DNA of 64,000 bases from Clostridium uliginosum. Its GTDB lineage: Bacteria > Bacillota > Clostridia > Clostridiales > Clostridiaceae. Below the pieces are notes generated by a model, which had not been told where the DNA came from, did not search any database, and worked only from the letters and a program-made list of their open reading frames with translations. Each line of letters starts with the position of its first letter. The stretch's first letter is position 1. The position numbers were made by a program, and so were the translations under genes. Shown here in pieces: positions 17,385 to 26,417 of this stretch. The stretch covers positions 1 to 64,000 of the forward strand of contig NZ_FOMG01000011.1 of the NCBI RefSeq assembly GCF_900112485.1. The letters are read 5' to 3'.

Positions 17385-19457
17385 TTAAGATTTATTTTGT
17401 TTTAAAACATTATAAATAATTGATGCTGCTTCTGTATTAGTTATATTGTTTGAAGCATTGAAATTTCTATTATTATCACCTGCAATGATATTAAGTCCAT
17501 AACATATTGAAGCATAACCCTTTAATTCTTCAGGGATATTATCTTTAAATGGATTAATAAATATTTCAGAGTGCTTTGCTATTTCTTCATACTTTAAATA
17601 TCTAATTACAAATTTTGAAGCATCTTGGTTTGAAACAAAGGCATTTGGTGTTTTTTCTTCTTCTTTAATAATACCATCTTTTATTAGCATATTATAAAAT
17701 TCTTCATCATTATAATAATTTTGAATAGGAGAATAAAGATATTTTAAGAAGTTATCTTGTGTTATATTGCTGTCTGGATTAAATTTATCACTTTTAATAT
17801 AGTAACCATTGTTTAAAAGTTGTTTTACAGTTTGTTCACAAGAATGTCCAGATATATCTGTGTACTCTGGTACTTTATAATCTTTATATACATCTCCTTT
17901 AAAATCTAATCTTGTTCCATTTACAGGATCAAGAAGATATTCTCTATCTAAATTTAAAAAGTTATAAATTAACCCAACCTTATCTTTATCTATCAAGGAA
18001 TATTCTAAGTTAAAGCCTACTGCACTACTGATTTTATCAAATGCATTTTCTTTATTTATAGTTCCGTTAATAGAAGGAAAGGTTACATTATCATACCAAG
18101 ATCTATTATATTGAATTATTTTACCTGTGCTTTTATTTATTTCTACATTTAATGAATTGCTAACAAAGTCTATTCCATTTACTTGACGAACAAAATTAAA
18201 GGAAGAGATATCATTTTTATAGTTATCTGATTTGTCAGTATTTAAAATTAATTCATAAGCACTATTGTATTTTGTAGATGAAAATTTATCTGGTGCTACT
18301 TGTTTTAAAAATTGCTCTGCCATATCTAAAGCTTCGTTTTGTGAGATATTTTTATCACCTTTTGCTTCTTGTGAATAATAATTAAAAGAAATTAACTCTT
18401 CAGATTTTGCATTTACTTTACCATAACCACCTTCAAATGTAAGTTGCCAAATATATTCATCATTTAAATAATCTTTGTTTAAAGAGGCATCTATTAATTT
18501 CATATTAGAATCTATAAGATCTATGTGAGATTTTAAAATACTTTCAGCTTTTTCCTTTGTAATGAGCCCAGAAACATTTTTAATAGCATTTTCTTCTTCT
18601 GCGGTTAAGGTATTAATTTTATCGGCCATTCCTTCAGATAAGTTCATTTTATTTGCCATGTAAATATTATTCTCATTATAAAGTTTAATGGCAGCTCCTG
18701 TTTTTGCATCTATTGCTTGTAGGTTACTGTTATTTACAGAATAAGCAGGAAAAATATTTAATTTTTTTTGAGAATAATCATAATAAGAATAATACTTTAA
18801 ATCTAAACCTAGCTTGTCTAAGTATGCTTTTTTAGCTGTAGCATAATCTATTTTATTATCTAAAGTTGGATATTCAAATATTTTATTTGCTACATTTTGA
18901 GTTAGTCTATTAAATGTAGTAACTTCACCAGTATATTTGTTTACTCCTATATTTACAGAAGAAAAACTAATAGGTACATCATTTGAAAATTGTTGATATA
19001 TAAATGTATATTTATTATCTTGAAAATTATTAGTTTTTGTGTCAATAAGCTTCATTTGATTTGAAGAAGAAGGAAATACCTTTGATAAAAATTTTTCGGC
19101 AGAATTTTTAGCTTCTTCTTTTGTAATTTGTGCTAAACCACTTGAAATATCATTAATACAATATTTGTTGTATTCATATAAATTTTTATTTTCATCAATC
19201 AATGCATGGATTTCTCCATAATCTGATTGATCTTTTTTCCAAGTAAGTTTCCACGTTGTAACCTTATCACTACTTGTCCCGCTTCCTGATGAAGAATGTG
19301 TGAAATTAGTGTAATCATCTGGAACTGTTATAATGTTTTTTGCGGCAGTAATAGCTTGCTCAAGACTTTTACTATCAGTTTCTGCTGCAAATACTGGAGC
19401 AGGAAGTATTAATAAGAAAAAGGTTAAAATTAAACTTAAAAATCTCTTATTTTTCAT
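17385..19457 (-). CDS. Secreted YcdB/YcdC-domain protein with C-terminal SLH-like region
   Basis: The ATG at 19457 is preferred over an upstream GTG because AGGGTGG lies eight bases before it; the product is 690 residues. A signal peptide (KNKRFLSLILTFFLLILPAP ... FAA) covers about 1-24. The middle, about 30-530, holds repeated YcdB/YcdC-type (PepSY-like) units: paired stretches such as ITKEEAKNSAEKFLSKVFPS and ISQNEALDMAEQFLKQVAPD with VNIGVNKYTGEVTTFNR-type strands. The last 140 residues (YTDISGHSCEQTVKQLLNNG ... NNITNTEAASIIYNVLK) look like S-layer homology domains, which would fix it to the wall. Function unknown; PepSY-like domains often inhibit or chaperone secreted enzymes. Divergent from the ECF sigma gene 266 bases away. 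Confidence 0.8.
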   Translation of the reverse strand: MKNKRFLSLILTFFLLILPAPVFAAETDSKSLEQAITAAKNIITVPDDYTNFTHSSSGSGTSSDKVTTWKLTWKKDQSDYGEIHALIDENKNLYEYNKYCINDISSGLAQITKEEAKNSAEKFLSKVFPSSSNQMKLIDTKTNNFQDNKYTFIYQQFSNDVPISFSSVNIGVNKYTGEVTTFNRLTQNVANKIFEYPTLDNKIDYATAKKAYLDKLGLDLKYYSYYDYSQKKLNIFPAYSVNNSNLQAIDAKTGAAIKLYNENNIYMANKMNLSEGMADKINTLTAEEENAIKNVSGLITKEKAESILKSHIDLIDSNMKLIDASLNKDYLNDEYIWQLTFEGGYGKVNAKSEELISFNYYSQEAKGDKNISQNEALDMAEQFLKQVAPDKFSSTKYNSAYELILNTDKSDNYKNDISSFNFVRQVNGIDFVSNSLNVEINKSTGKIIQYNRSWYDNVTFPSINGTINKENAFDKISSAVGFNLEYSLIDKDKVGLIYNFLNLDREYLLDPVNGTRLDFKGDVYKDYKVPEYTDISGHSCEQTVKQLLNNGYYIKSDKFNPDSNITQDNFLKYLYSPIQNYYNDEEFYNMLIKDGIIKEEEKTPNAFVSNQDASKFVIRYLKYEEIAKHSEIFINPFKDNIPEELKGYASICYGLNIIAGDNNRNFNASNNITNTEAASIIYNVLKQNKS

Positions 19458-19580
19458 AAAATACACCACCCTTTATAATTTATTTAATAATTTCCTAAAA
19501 TAGGTATTTATATTATAATAACATATTTTGGATATAATGTATTATTATACAAAAAAGTATTAAGTAAAGATTTTAATTTA

Positions 19581-19650
19581 AAAACACAGTCCAATTCTTT
19601 AGCACTCTGAACAATATGTAACAATATCAACACGGTTTTAAAATAGAGCC
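19581..19650. repeat. Family A element, decayed (mainly right half)
   Basis: AACAATATGTAACAATATCA ACACGGTTTTAAAATAGAGC is a good family A right arm; the left arm is reduced to ACACAGTCCAATTC. It lies in the divergent region between the YcdB-like and sigma-factor genes, close to the sigma-factor RBS. Confidence 0.6.
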
Positions 19651-19723
19651 AAATAAAAAAATGTTTCAAATAATGCAACATTTTATCTTTTTAAATTGTG
19701 TTATAGGTGAGGGGGGAATCATA

Positions 19724-20221
19724 ATGAATGATATTTCATTGCGTACGAATGAAATTACATCAGAAGATTTAGATAACTATGGAGATATGGTATTAAGGCT
19801 TTCATATTCTTATATGAAAAACATACATGATTCAGAGGATATACTTCAAGATGTTTTAATACAGTTAATTAAAAACAAATCTAATTTTAAAGATGAAGAA
19901 CACAAAAAGTCTTGGATTATTTGTGTAACTAGAAATCTTTGTATAAATAAGTTAAAATCTTCATGGTTTAAACATAGACAACCATTAATAGAATTCCCCT
20001 ATTATGATAATTATAAAGAGACTAATAGTGATGTATTTGAGGCTGTAATGAAATTGCCAGTAAAATATAGAGAAGTTATTCATCTGTTTTATTATGAGGA
20101 TTATACTACAGCAAAAATCGCATCGATAATTGAAAAAAAAGAATCCACGGTACGTTCTTTATTACATAGAGCAAGAAATATACTTAAAAAAACATTGAAC
20201 GGGGGATACGATTTTGAGTAA
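19724..20221 (+). CDS. ECF-type RNA polymerase sigma factor
   Basis: The ATG at 19724 follows GAGGGGGGAAT; the earlier in-frame start at 19661 lacks an RBS. The 165-residue protein has region 2 (YGDMVLRLSYSYMKNIHDSE DILQDVLIQL, about 18-50) and region 4 (VMKLPVKYREVIHLFYYEDY, then helix-turn-helix TTAKIASIIEKKESTVRSLL HRAR, about 105-155). This is the standard two-domain ECF layout with an N-terminus typical of sigma-V/W-like factors in clostridia. The next gene overlaps it by eight bases and encodes a membrane protein of the anti-sigma type, so it is probably held at the membrane until a surface signal is sensed. A target promoter could not be identified. Confidence 0.88.
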   Translation: MNDISLRTNEITSEDLDNYGDMVLRLSYSYMKNIHDSEDILQDVLIQLIKNKSNFKDEEHKKSWIICVTRNLCINKLKSSWFKHRQPLIEFPYYDNYKETNSDVFEAVMKLPVKYREVIHLFYYEDYTTAKIASIIEKKESTVRSLLHRARNILKKTLNGGYDFE

Positions 20222-21359
20222 GAAATATAAATACTATATGAATAAAATTACTATGGATGAAGACATGAAAAAAAGGATACTTGTTAATATAGATAATATA
20301 GCTAAAAAAGAGGATATAGAAAATAGAAAAGATAAAATAAAAAGCACTCATAGTAGGTTTATAAAGAATCTTTTAATGTATGCAGCATGTTTTGCAATTG
20401 TTTTATGTAGTATAACTAATAACTCATTTATAGATTTTTTTAAATCTAAGAAATTAGATTTAAAGTCAGTTGAAGTTTCAAACCCTACTGATTCAATAGA
20501 AGTAGCAGAAAACAAAGAAATGGATGTAGACTTACCAAATGAACAATTAGAATCACGGGAAAGAGAGCAAAGTACGGAAAAAAATATAAATTATCAAAAT
20601 ACAAATAGTTCATCAAAGAAAGTATCTGAAAATACAAAAATAGAAAAGTCATATTCAACATCAGAAGAAGGTGATACAAAATCATCATCAGAAAGCGGAC
20701 AAGCAAAGGATGTAGATTCAAATTTAAATTATAGTAATTCATATAATGATTCTTCGCCTTTAATTGAGAAAGCTAATAGTGATAATGCATATTTAAGTGA
20801 TAGACCTAATGATGTTAAATTTAATGATAATAATTTAGATAAACAGATTACTAAGTTAGATAATGATAATTCACTTTTAAGTAATAGATCTAATAATGTT
20901 AAATCTAATAATAATAATTTAGATAAACCAATTTCCAATATAGATGGGGCAATTATAAATAAAACATTTGAAGAGAAAAAATTTAATAGTTTAGCAGCGT
21001 TGAAGAATTCAGCTAATTTTGAATTTAAGGTTCCACAAGAATTGCCTCTAGATTTTAAAATAGATAATATAAGCTCTATTTCAAATAAAGTAGTATCAAT
21101 AAATTATGTTAATGGTGATGATACTATTGTATTTAGAACGGCTAAGGTAACAGAAGATATAAGTGGTGACTTCACTAAATATGAAGTAGAGAAAACAGTA
21201 AATTTTAATTCAATGGATATAATTTTAAAAGGAAGTAATGAGTTTATTAATCTTGCAAAATGGAATAAAGATAATATATCATATAGCATTTTAGCGAAAA
21301 AAGGTCTTGGGGAAGATGATATTTTAAATATGGCTAAAAGCATTGACATACCTAAATAA
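20214..21359 (+). CDS. Probable membrane anti-sigma factor
   Basis: The TTG start at 20214 follows CGGGGGAT and overlaps the sigma-factor gene by eight bases, a typical coupled sigma/anti-sigma arrangement. The 381-residue protein has a short charged cytoplasmic part (1-48), one membrane segment (about 49-70, LLMYAACFAIVLCSITNNSF), a long Ser/Asn/Glu-rich extracytoplasmic linker, and a C-terminal globular domain (about 255-381: FKVPQELPLDF ... ISSISNKVVSINYVNGDD ... GEDDILNMAKSI) resembling DUF4367 domains of other anti-sigma factors. The linker has a tandem duplication: LSDRPNDVKFNDNNLDK and LSNRSNNVKSNNNNLDK. The stop codon overlaps the start of a family B element. Confidence 0.75.
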   Translation: MSKKYKYYMNKITMDEDMKKRILVNIDNIAKKEDIENRKDKIKSTHSRFIKNLLMYAACFAIVLCSITNNSFIDFFKSKKLDLKSVEVSNPTDSIEVAENKEMDVDLPNEQLESREREQSTEKNINYQNTNSSSKKVSENTKIEKSYSTSEEGDTKSSSESGQAKDVDSNLNYSNSYNDSSPLIEKANSDNAYLSDRPNDVKFNDNNLDKQITKLDNDNSLLSNRSNNVKSNNNNLDKPISNIDGAIINKTFEEKKFNSLAALKNSANFEFKVPQELPLDFKIDNISSISNKVVSINYVNGDDTIVFRTAKVTEDISGDFTKYEVEKTVNFNSMDIILKGSNEFINLAKWNKDNISYSILAKKGLGEDDILNMAKSIDIPK

Positions 21360-21468
21360 GGTACATGAAAGAAAATAATAGACCAAAGATGCATCGTATA
21401 TTTGCCGACGCAGTATGACGAATAATAGACGAGCATACTGGTCTATTATTTTTTGAATGCGTCTAAAT
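21357..21468. repeat. Family B palindromic element starting on the stop codon
   Basis: TAAGGTACATGAAAGAAAAT and AATAGACCA at the left pair with TGGTCTATTATTTTTTGAAT GCGTCTAA at the right. The TAA is the anti-sigma stop codon. The hairpin plus T-run would work as a terminator. Confidence 0.75.
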
Positions 21469-21615
21469 AACAATATTGGCTAGTTATTTACCTGTAGATT
21501 CCTTAAGTTAAAGTTAATCATTTTTCTAGATTTACAGTACATATTTAGGTTAATTTCATATAATGTAGTACAGGAAAATAATAGACTGTTTGATTAAACA
21601 ATGGAGGAAATCTCA

Positions 21616-22026
21616 ATGAGAATGATAGACAAAGCGCAGTTTGATACTAATGATAGCAAAGGGAAATTTGATTTAGATATTGAATCAAATTCTAATTCTT
21701 GCAAATTAAAGTTAGGAATACGTCCACAAGATAAAATGATATATATATGCGCAGGGAAAACTAAATATTTTGAATATGAATCTTCACAATCTTGTGGAAA
21801 TTTTGTGGTTAATTATTTAGGTTCTAATTACAAGAATGATGATGATGTTGTAATAGGTGATTTAGGTAAATATATCATAACTAATACAGGGATAGCAGTA
21901 TCAACCAATAATGCGTTAACACCTGGTCAATCTGATAGTTTAAACTTTGAAGTAGTAAGTAAATGCGGAACTTATACATTTAAAGTAATATTTACTTATT
22001 ATCCAGAAGAGTGTTGTATTAAATAA
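21616..22026 (+). CDS. Hypothetical beta-rich protein
   Basis: The ATG at 21616 follows TGGAGGAAAT; the ATG at 21601 overlaps that RBS. The 136-residue product has no signal peptide or membrane segment. Alternating hydrophobic/polar stretches (FDLDIESNSNSCKLKLGI, NFVVNYLG, YIITNTGIAVS, SLNFEVVSKCGTYTFKVIFT YY) suggest an Ig-like beta sandwich. Six Cys residues are present, including a CC pair four residues from the end. I do not recognise a family. It stands alone between family B and family A elements, on the same strand as the sigma/anti-sigma pair but separated by a probable terminator. Confidence 0.7.
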   Translation: MRMIDKAQFDTNDSKGKFDLDIESNSNSCKLKLGIRPQDKMIYICAGKTKYFEYESSQSCGNFVVNYLGSNYKNDDDVVIGDLGKYIITNTGIAVSTNNALTPGQSDSLNFEVVSKCGTYTFKVIFTYYPEECCIK

Positions 22027-22060
22027 TTTTTTAAAATAAAGATGAAAGTAATTTAATGAA

Positions 22061-22286
22061 AGGCTATGTTTTAAAAGCGTGTTGATATTGTTACATATTG
22101 TTCAGCGGGCTAAAGAATTAAACTTAAGAACATCTAAATGAGTATAGTCCCATTCCAGCTTGCTCCAAAGACAAGTTTTGGACAAGCAACTAATGTGACA
22201 ATACTCATTAAGAGTTCTAAAAGTCCAATTCTAATGCCCACTGAACAAAAATGTAACAATATCAACACTATATTAAAACATACCCT
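22061..22286. repeat. Family A palindromic element, long
   Basis: AGGCTATGTTTTAAAAGCGT GTTGATATTGTTACAT at the left, ATGTAACAATATCAACAC then TTAAAACATA at the right. The centre has nested arms (CTTAAGAACATCTAAATGAG against CTCATTAAGAGTTCTAAAAG; GCTTGCTCC/GGACAAGC). It sits between converging genes ending at 22026 and 22393. Confidence 0.8.
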
Positions 22287-22392
22287 TTTTATTTTTTAGA
22301 AATTTTAGAAATAGCTTTGTAACTAGAATTAACTATATATTTATTCTTTGAGTACATTATTAACTAGTATATATTTAATTAAGTATAATGTT

Positions 22393-23220
22393 TTAAAGTG
22401 CAAATTTTTCTATTGCTTTTGCAACTCCATCATTTACATTTGTATCTGTTACATAATCAGCAACTTCTTTTGCTAAAGCACATCCATTACCCATTGCAAC
22501 GCCAAGTCCTGCATATTTAAGCATTGAAACATCATTTTCATTATCACCTATGCACATTATTTCTTTTTGATTAATTCCAAGTTTCTCTGCTAGTATTTTT
22601 GCGGCATTTCCTTTTGATACTCCATGTTGCATTATTTCAAAGTTATTACCACCTGAACTTACTGTTTCTAAATCAGAAAATTTAAGCAGTTCTTTTTTTA
22701 CTTCAAGAAGTTCAGTTTTATCTTCTCTATTATCTAAACATATAATTTTAATAATTTCATCACCATATTTGTTGATGATTTCATTTATATCTGAAGTTAT
22801 AAAGAATTTAATTTTTTTCTCATCAGGTACTAACTTATTTGTAACCACATATGTATGATCTTCTGGAAATTCTTTTTCCATAATTGCAGTATCGCAAGTA
22901 TAATATATAATTTTAAAATTATGATTATTTACTGTACGATATATTTTTAATATTTGTTCTTTTTTTAGTGTACTTGTGTATATAACCTCATTAGTAGACT
23001 TATCTTTAATGTAAGAACCATTACATGCTATAAGAGCTGTTTTTATACCTACAAGATCTGAAAAGTAATCTGCAGAAGCAAATATTCTTCCTGTACAGAT
23101 TGCAACATTTATTCCTGAAGCAACAGCTTTCTTTAAGGTATTTTTATTTTTTTCACTAATTTCGCTATGTTTATTTAATAAAGTTCCATCCATATCAATA
23201 CAGATTAATTTATAGTTCAT
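22393..23220 (-). CDS. Cof-type HAD-superfamily phosphatase
   Basis: The ATG at 23220 is preceded by AGGAGGAAAAACAT. The 275-residue protein has all HAD motifs: motif I DMDGT (D9, D11), motif II in the ICTGRIFAS region, motif III lysine in GVSKGNAAKIL, and motif IV GDNENDVSML. The large C2-type cap between about 85 and 190 places it in the Cof/YidA subfamily, whose members dephosphorylate sugar phosphates, nucleotide derivatives or flavin mononucleotide. The particular substrate cannot be told from the sequence. It is monocistronic, facing away from the amidase gene. Confidence 0.9.
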   Translation of the reverse strand: MNYKLICIDMDGTLLNKHSEISEKNKNTLKKAVASGINVAICTGRIFASADYFSDLVGIKTALIACNGSYIKDKSTNEVIYTSTLKKEQILKIYRTVNNHNFKIIYYTCDTAIMEKEFPEDHTYVVTNKLVPDEKKIKFFITSDINEIINKYGDEIIKIICLDNREDKTELLEVKKELLKFSDLETVSSGGNNFEIMQHGVSKGNAAKILAEKLGINQKEIMCIGDNENDVSMLKYAGLGVAMGNGCALAKEVADYVTDTNVNDGVAKAIEKFAL

Positions 23221-23240
23221 TATGTTTTTCCTCCTAAGTA

Positions 23241-23292
23241 AGTACCTACAGGATACCCCGAGGTACTATTTGTACTATTATTGTACTATTCT
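23241..23292. promoter_or_regulatory. Inverted repeat AGTACCT/AGGTACT with three GTACTATT direct repeats
   Basis: AGTACCT (23241-23247) and AGGTACT (23261-23267) form an inverted repeat around a locally GC-rich core, and GTACTATT recurs at 23263, 23272 and 23284. It lies just upstream of the HAD gene's RBS (minus strand) in the divergent region, so an operator is possible. No regulator is known. Confidence 0.35.
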
Positions 23293-23482
23293 TGTATATA
23301 ATCTTCAAGGTATGCTCTTCCAATTATTCAGCCTTTAAAATCTTATTTATGGATATTAAGATACTTATATGATTAATTTACACTTCTTATATATTGTGAT
23401 AAAATTAAGTCAAGTTTAGTAATAATTTGTTGATGAAATTTCATGACTTTTAACAATTAAATAGAGGGGAGAAATGACTGTT

Positions 23483-25708
23483 TTGATTATAAAAAACAAA
23501 ATAACAGCTTTTTTACTAGTTTTTGCAATGATAATTAGTTTAATTCCAGCAACAACTGCATATGCAACAATAACAGATATTAATATAATATCTGACACAC
23601 AGGTAACTGCAGAGCAAGCTAAGAAATGGGCAAAGACTAAAGGCGCAAGTGAAGAATTTTTAGCCTTAGCGGATCTTTATTGGGAATACGCAGAGGAATG
23701 TGGTAATGTAAATCCAGGAATTGCATATGTACAAGCTGGTAAAGAAACTGGGTTTGGTAAATTTGGAGGAGTATTAGATGCAAGCTATCACAATCCATGT
23801 GGAATGAAGACTTCTGCAGGTGGAGGAGATACTGATAAAAATGCTCATAAAAGGTTTGATTCTTGGGATGAAGGGGTACAAGCTCACTTAGATCATTTAG
23901 CATTATATGCAGGAGCTAAAGGATATCCAAGAAGTGATAGTTATGATCCAAGACATTTTATAAGCATAAAAGGGAAGGCAACTACTGTTAACTCTTTAGG
24001 TGGCAAATGGGCGCCAAGTAGCACTTATGGTGAAGAAGTAAATAGCTATTATAAAGCTTTATGCTCTTATTCAGGCATAGATAGTGCAGATAATAATAGT
24101 CAAAATGAAAATAATAACAGTTCAGGCACTTTAAACCCAGGTACTACTGAGTCTAAACCAAATGAATTATCAGTAGAACCAGTAATTAAACCTGAAATAC
24201 CAATAATACCTCCAGCACCCTCTAAGGAACCAAAAGTTACATCAACAATTGGTTGGAAGAATGAAGATGGAGTATGGTATTATTACTATTCAGATAATAC
24301 TAAAGCAAAAGGATGGATTAAACCAGATGCAAATTGGTATTATTTAAATGATTCAGGTAAGATGCTAACTGGATGGTTAAACGATAATGGAACATGGTAC
24401 TATCTTAACGATAATGGAACAATATCATTAGGTTGGAAACAAATTGATAAAAAATGGTACTATATGCAAACTAGTGGAGCTATGTCAAAGGGGCTACAAC
24501 ATGATGGATCTAATTGGTATTCCTTTAAAGATTCAGGGGTTCTAGTAACTAATGGATGGTTGTCAATAGGTAAGAAATGGTACTATTGTGAAGATAGTGG
24601 AAAGCTAAAGACAGGATGGTTTAAAGATGGTGACACTTCTTATTACATGCAAGGTGATGGAAGTATGGCAACTGGTCTTAAATCTATAGAAAATAAAACT
24701 TATTTATTTGGAGATAATGGAGCAAACAAGACAGGATGGACATCCATTAATAATTATTGGTATTTCTTTAATGAAGATGGAGACATGTCTACAGGCTGGA
24801 TTAATCTAGATGGAAACTGGTATTACTTATATAATACAGGAGCTATGGCAAAGGGATGGCTTGATCTTAGTGGAACTTGGTATTATCTAAATAGTAATGG
24901 AAGTATGGCAACTGGTTTTGTAAAAAGTGGTTCTGATTATTATTATTTAGATAAGTCTTCAGGTAAAGCTCTTACTAATACTACAATAGATGGATATAAA
25001 ATAGGTGCTGATGGTAAGAGAAAAGGACAAAGCTCAAATAATGATAATACAAACACACCTAATACGCCAAGTACTCCAGGAAATAATACAAATTCGGGTG
25101 GAAAGAAATTAATAGTAATAGATCCAGGACACAACTTTGGTGGAGATGATGGAGCTTATGCTACACATGATAGAGTTACATATATAGAAAGAGATTTAAA
25201 TATGCAACTTGGAGTTAAGCTTAAATCAGATCTTGAATCTAAGGGATATACAGTAATGATGACTAGAAATGAAACAGATAGAGAAACTTTAGCTGTAACT
25301 CCAAGTCTTACTAAGAGAGTTAATTTAGCTAATGATATTGGTGCAGATTTCTTTGTAAGTTTACATCATAATTCAGCTGATGCAGCATCTGCAAATGGTA
25401 TAGAAACTTTCTATAGTTCAAAATCACAAGATGAGAACTTTGGAGGCGCATATAGTGATTCTAAGATTTCTATTAGTAAATCTATGGCAACAAATATTAC
25501 AAATAATATTTGTAATAAAGCTGGATTTACAAATAGGGGAGGTAAGGACAGCGGATTATTTGTTTGCAGAAATACAAAGATGCCTTCAGTATTAGTAGAA
25601 TGTGGATTTATAACAAATCCATCAGAAGCAATTAAATGTACAGATTCAAGTAGTCAAGAAATTGTTACATCTGCAATTGCAGACTCAATAGCAAGTGGAT
25701 TGAACTAG
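23483..25708 (+). CDS. Autolysin: glucosaminidase + choline-binding-type repeats + N-acetylmuramoyl-L-alanine amidase (paralog 1)
   Basis: I prefer TTG 23483 because the ATG at 23474 is only two to four bases from the GAGGGGAG ribosome site, and because the N-terminus then aligns with the paralog at 26418. The signal peptide ends near residue 30 (AYA). Residues about 45-200 are a glucosaminidase/lysozyme-like domain (AYVQAGKETGFGKFGGV ... WDEGVQAHLDHLALYAG ... LGGKWAPSSTYG). About eleven wall-binding repeats fill 255-510. The C-terminal Amidase_3 domain (about 540-741) has all zinc and catalytic residues: H550 (DPGH), E569, H628 (SLHHN) and E706 (VECGF). It should cut both the glycan and the stem-peptide amide bond, acting at choline-decorated wall in cell separation or lysis. 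Confidence 0.9.
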   Translation: MIIKNKITAFLLVFAMIISLIPATTAYATITDINIISDTQVTAEQAKKWAKTKGASEEFLALADLYWEYAEECGNVNPGIAYVQAGKETGFGKFGGVLDASYHNPCGMKTSAGGGDTDKNAHKRFDSWDEGVQAHLDHLALYAGAKGYPRSDSYDPRHFISIKGKATTVNSLGGKWAPSSTYGEEVNSYYKALCSYSGIDSADNNSQNENNNSSGTLNPGTTESKPNELSVEPVIKPEIPIIPPAPSKEPKVTSTIGWKNEDGVWYYYYSDNTKAKGWIKPDANWYYLNDSGKMLTGWLNDNGTWYYLNDNGTISLGWKQIDKKWYYMQTSGAMSKGLQHDGSNWYSFKDSGVLVTNGWLSIGKKWYYCEDSGKLKTGWFKDGDTSYYMQGDGSMATGLKSIENKTYLFGDNGANKTGWTSINNYWYFFNEDGDMSTGWINLDGNWYYLYNTGAMAKGWLDLSGTWYYLNSNGSMATGFVKSGSDYYYLDKSSGKALTNTTIDGYKIGADGKRKGQSSNNDNTNTPNTPSTPGNNTNSGGKKLIVIDPGHNFGGDDGAYATHDRVTYIERDLNMQLGVKLKSDLESKGYTVMMTRNETDRETLAVTPSLTKRVNLANDIGADFFVSLHHNSADAASANGIETFYSSKSQDENFGGAYSDSKISISKSMATNITNNICNKAGFTNRGGKDSGLFVCRNTKMPSVLVECGFITNPSEAIKCTDSSSQEIVTSAIADSIASGLN

Positions 25709-25715
25709 GGATCTT

Positions 25716-25909
25716 CAAAAAATAGGGATAAGCATTTACTTAGTATTGCAGAAAATTTCTTAAAGAGTTATCTATCATTTCAAAACTGAAAAGTGTTAAA
25801 CTCGAGATAAATCTCTCAGACAATAACACTTTTCACCTTTGAAATGATGAAACTCTAATAAGAAATTTTTTGATGCAATACTAAGTAAAAGGCTTATCCC
25901 TATTTCTTT
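25716..25909. repeat. Family D palindromic element, copy 1
   Basis: The outer arms AAATAGGGATAAGCATTTAC and CTTATCCCTATTTC enclose inner arms ATCATTTCAAAACTGAAAAG TGTTA and ACACTTTTCACCTTTGAAAT GAT. It is nearly identical to 43745-43930. It begins eight bases after the amidase stop. A shorter related copy follows at about 25940-26010. Confidence 0.8.
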
Positions 25910-26417
25910 TTTTAGATGTTCTAGTTGGTGATAGTGAGACACTAAGGTTTATTTTTTGATGTAATACTACGTAAAAGACATATCTCTATTTCTTTTTTAG
26001 ATATTCTATCTTATATTTTTATGGATTTGAAGAAAATGCATAATACTTATGTGGATAATTTAAAAACAAATTTAAGTGTTATTTGATTTTTAATAACATT
26101 GTAATATTTAAAATGTTTACATGATTTTATTGGTAAATAATAGATGGATAAATTTGAGGATTTGGCATAAAGCGTGTAAAATCAAGGGGGAAAGGGAAGA
26201 ATGGAGAGGATTTATCTAATTTACTTTTCTTTTTGTATATGTTAAAATTATTGTGATTTTGGAATATTATGATGGAGTTTTTTGATGAATTTTGTAATGA
26301 TATTTCTAAATTTAATTAGGTATTTGAAAAAAATAACAGTCCAATATGTTATGTATATTAACTGATTATTTTTTGAAAATGCATTAGGTTAAAAAGAAAT
26401 GGAGGGAAGGGAAAGTT
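25910..26417. other. Gap with a short family D relic and a family B palindrome
   Basis: A family D relic (TTTTTTGATGTAATACTACG ... CATATCTCTATTTC) lies at about 25950-26005. A family B palindrome (TTAGGTATTTGAAAAAAATA ... ACTGATTATTTTTTGAAAAT GC) lies at about 26315-26387, just before the RBS of the next gene. The 300 bases between are AT-rich with no supported gene. Confidence 0.55.
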
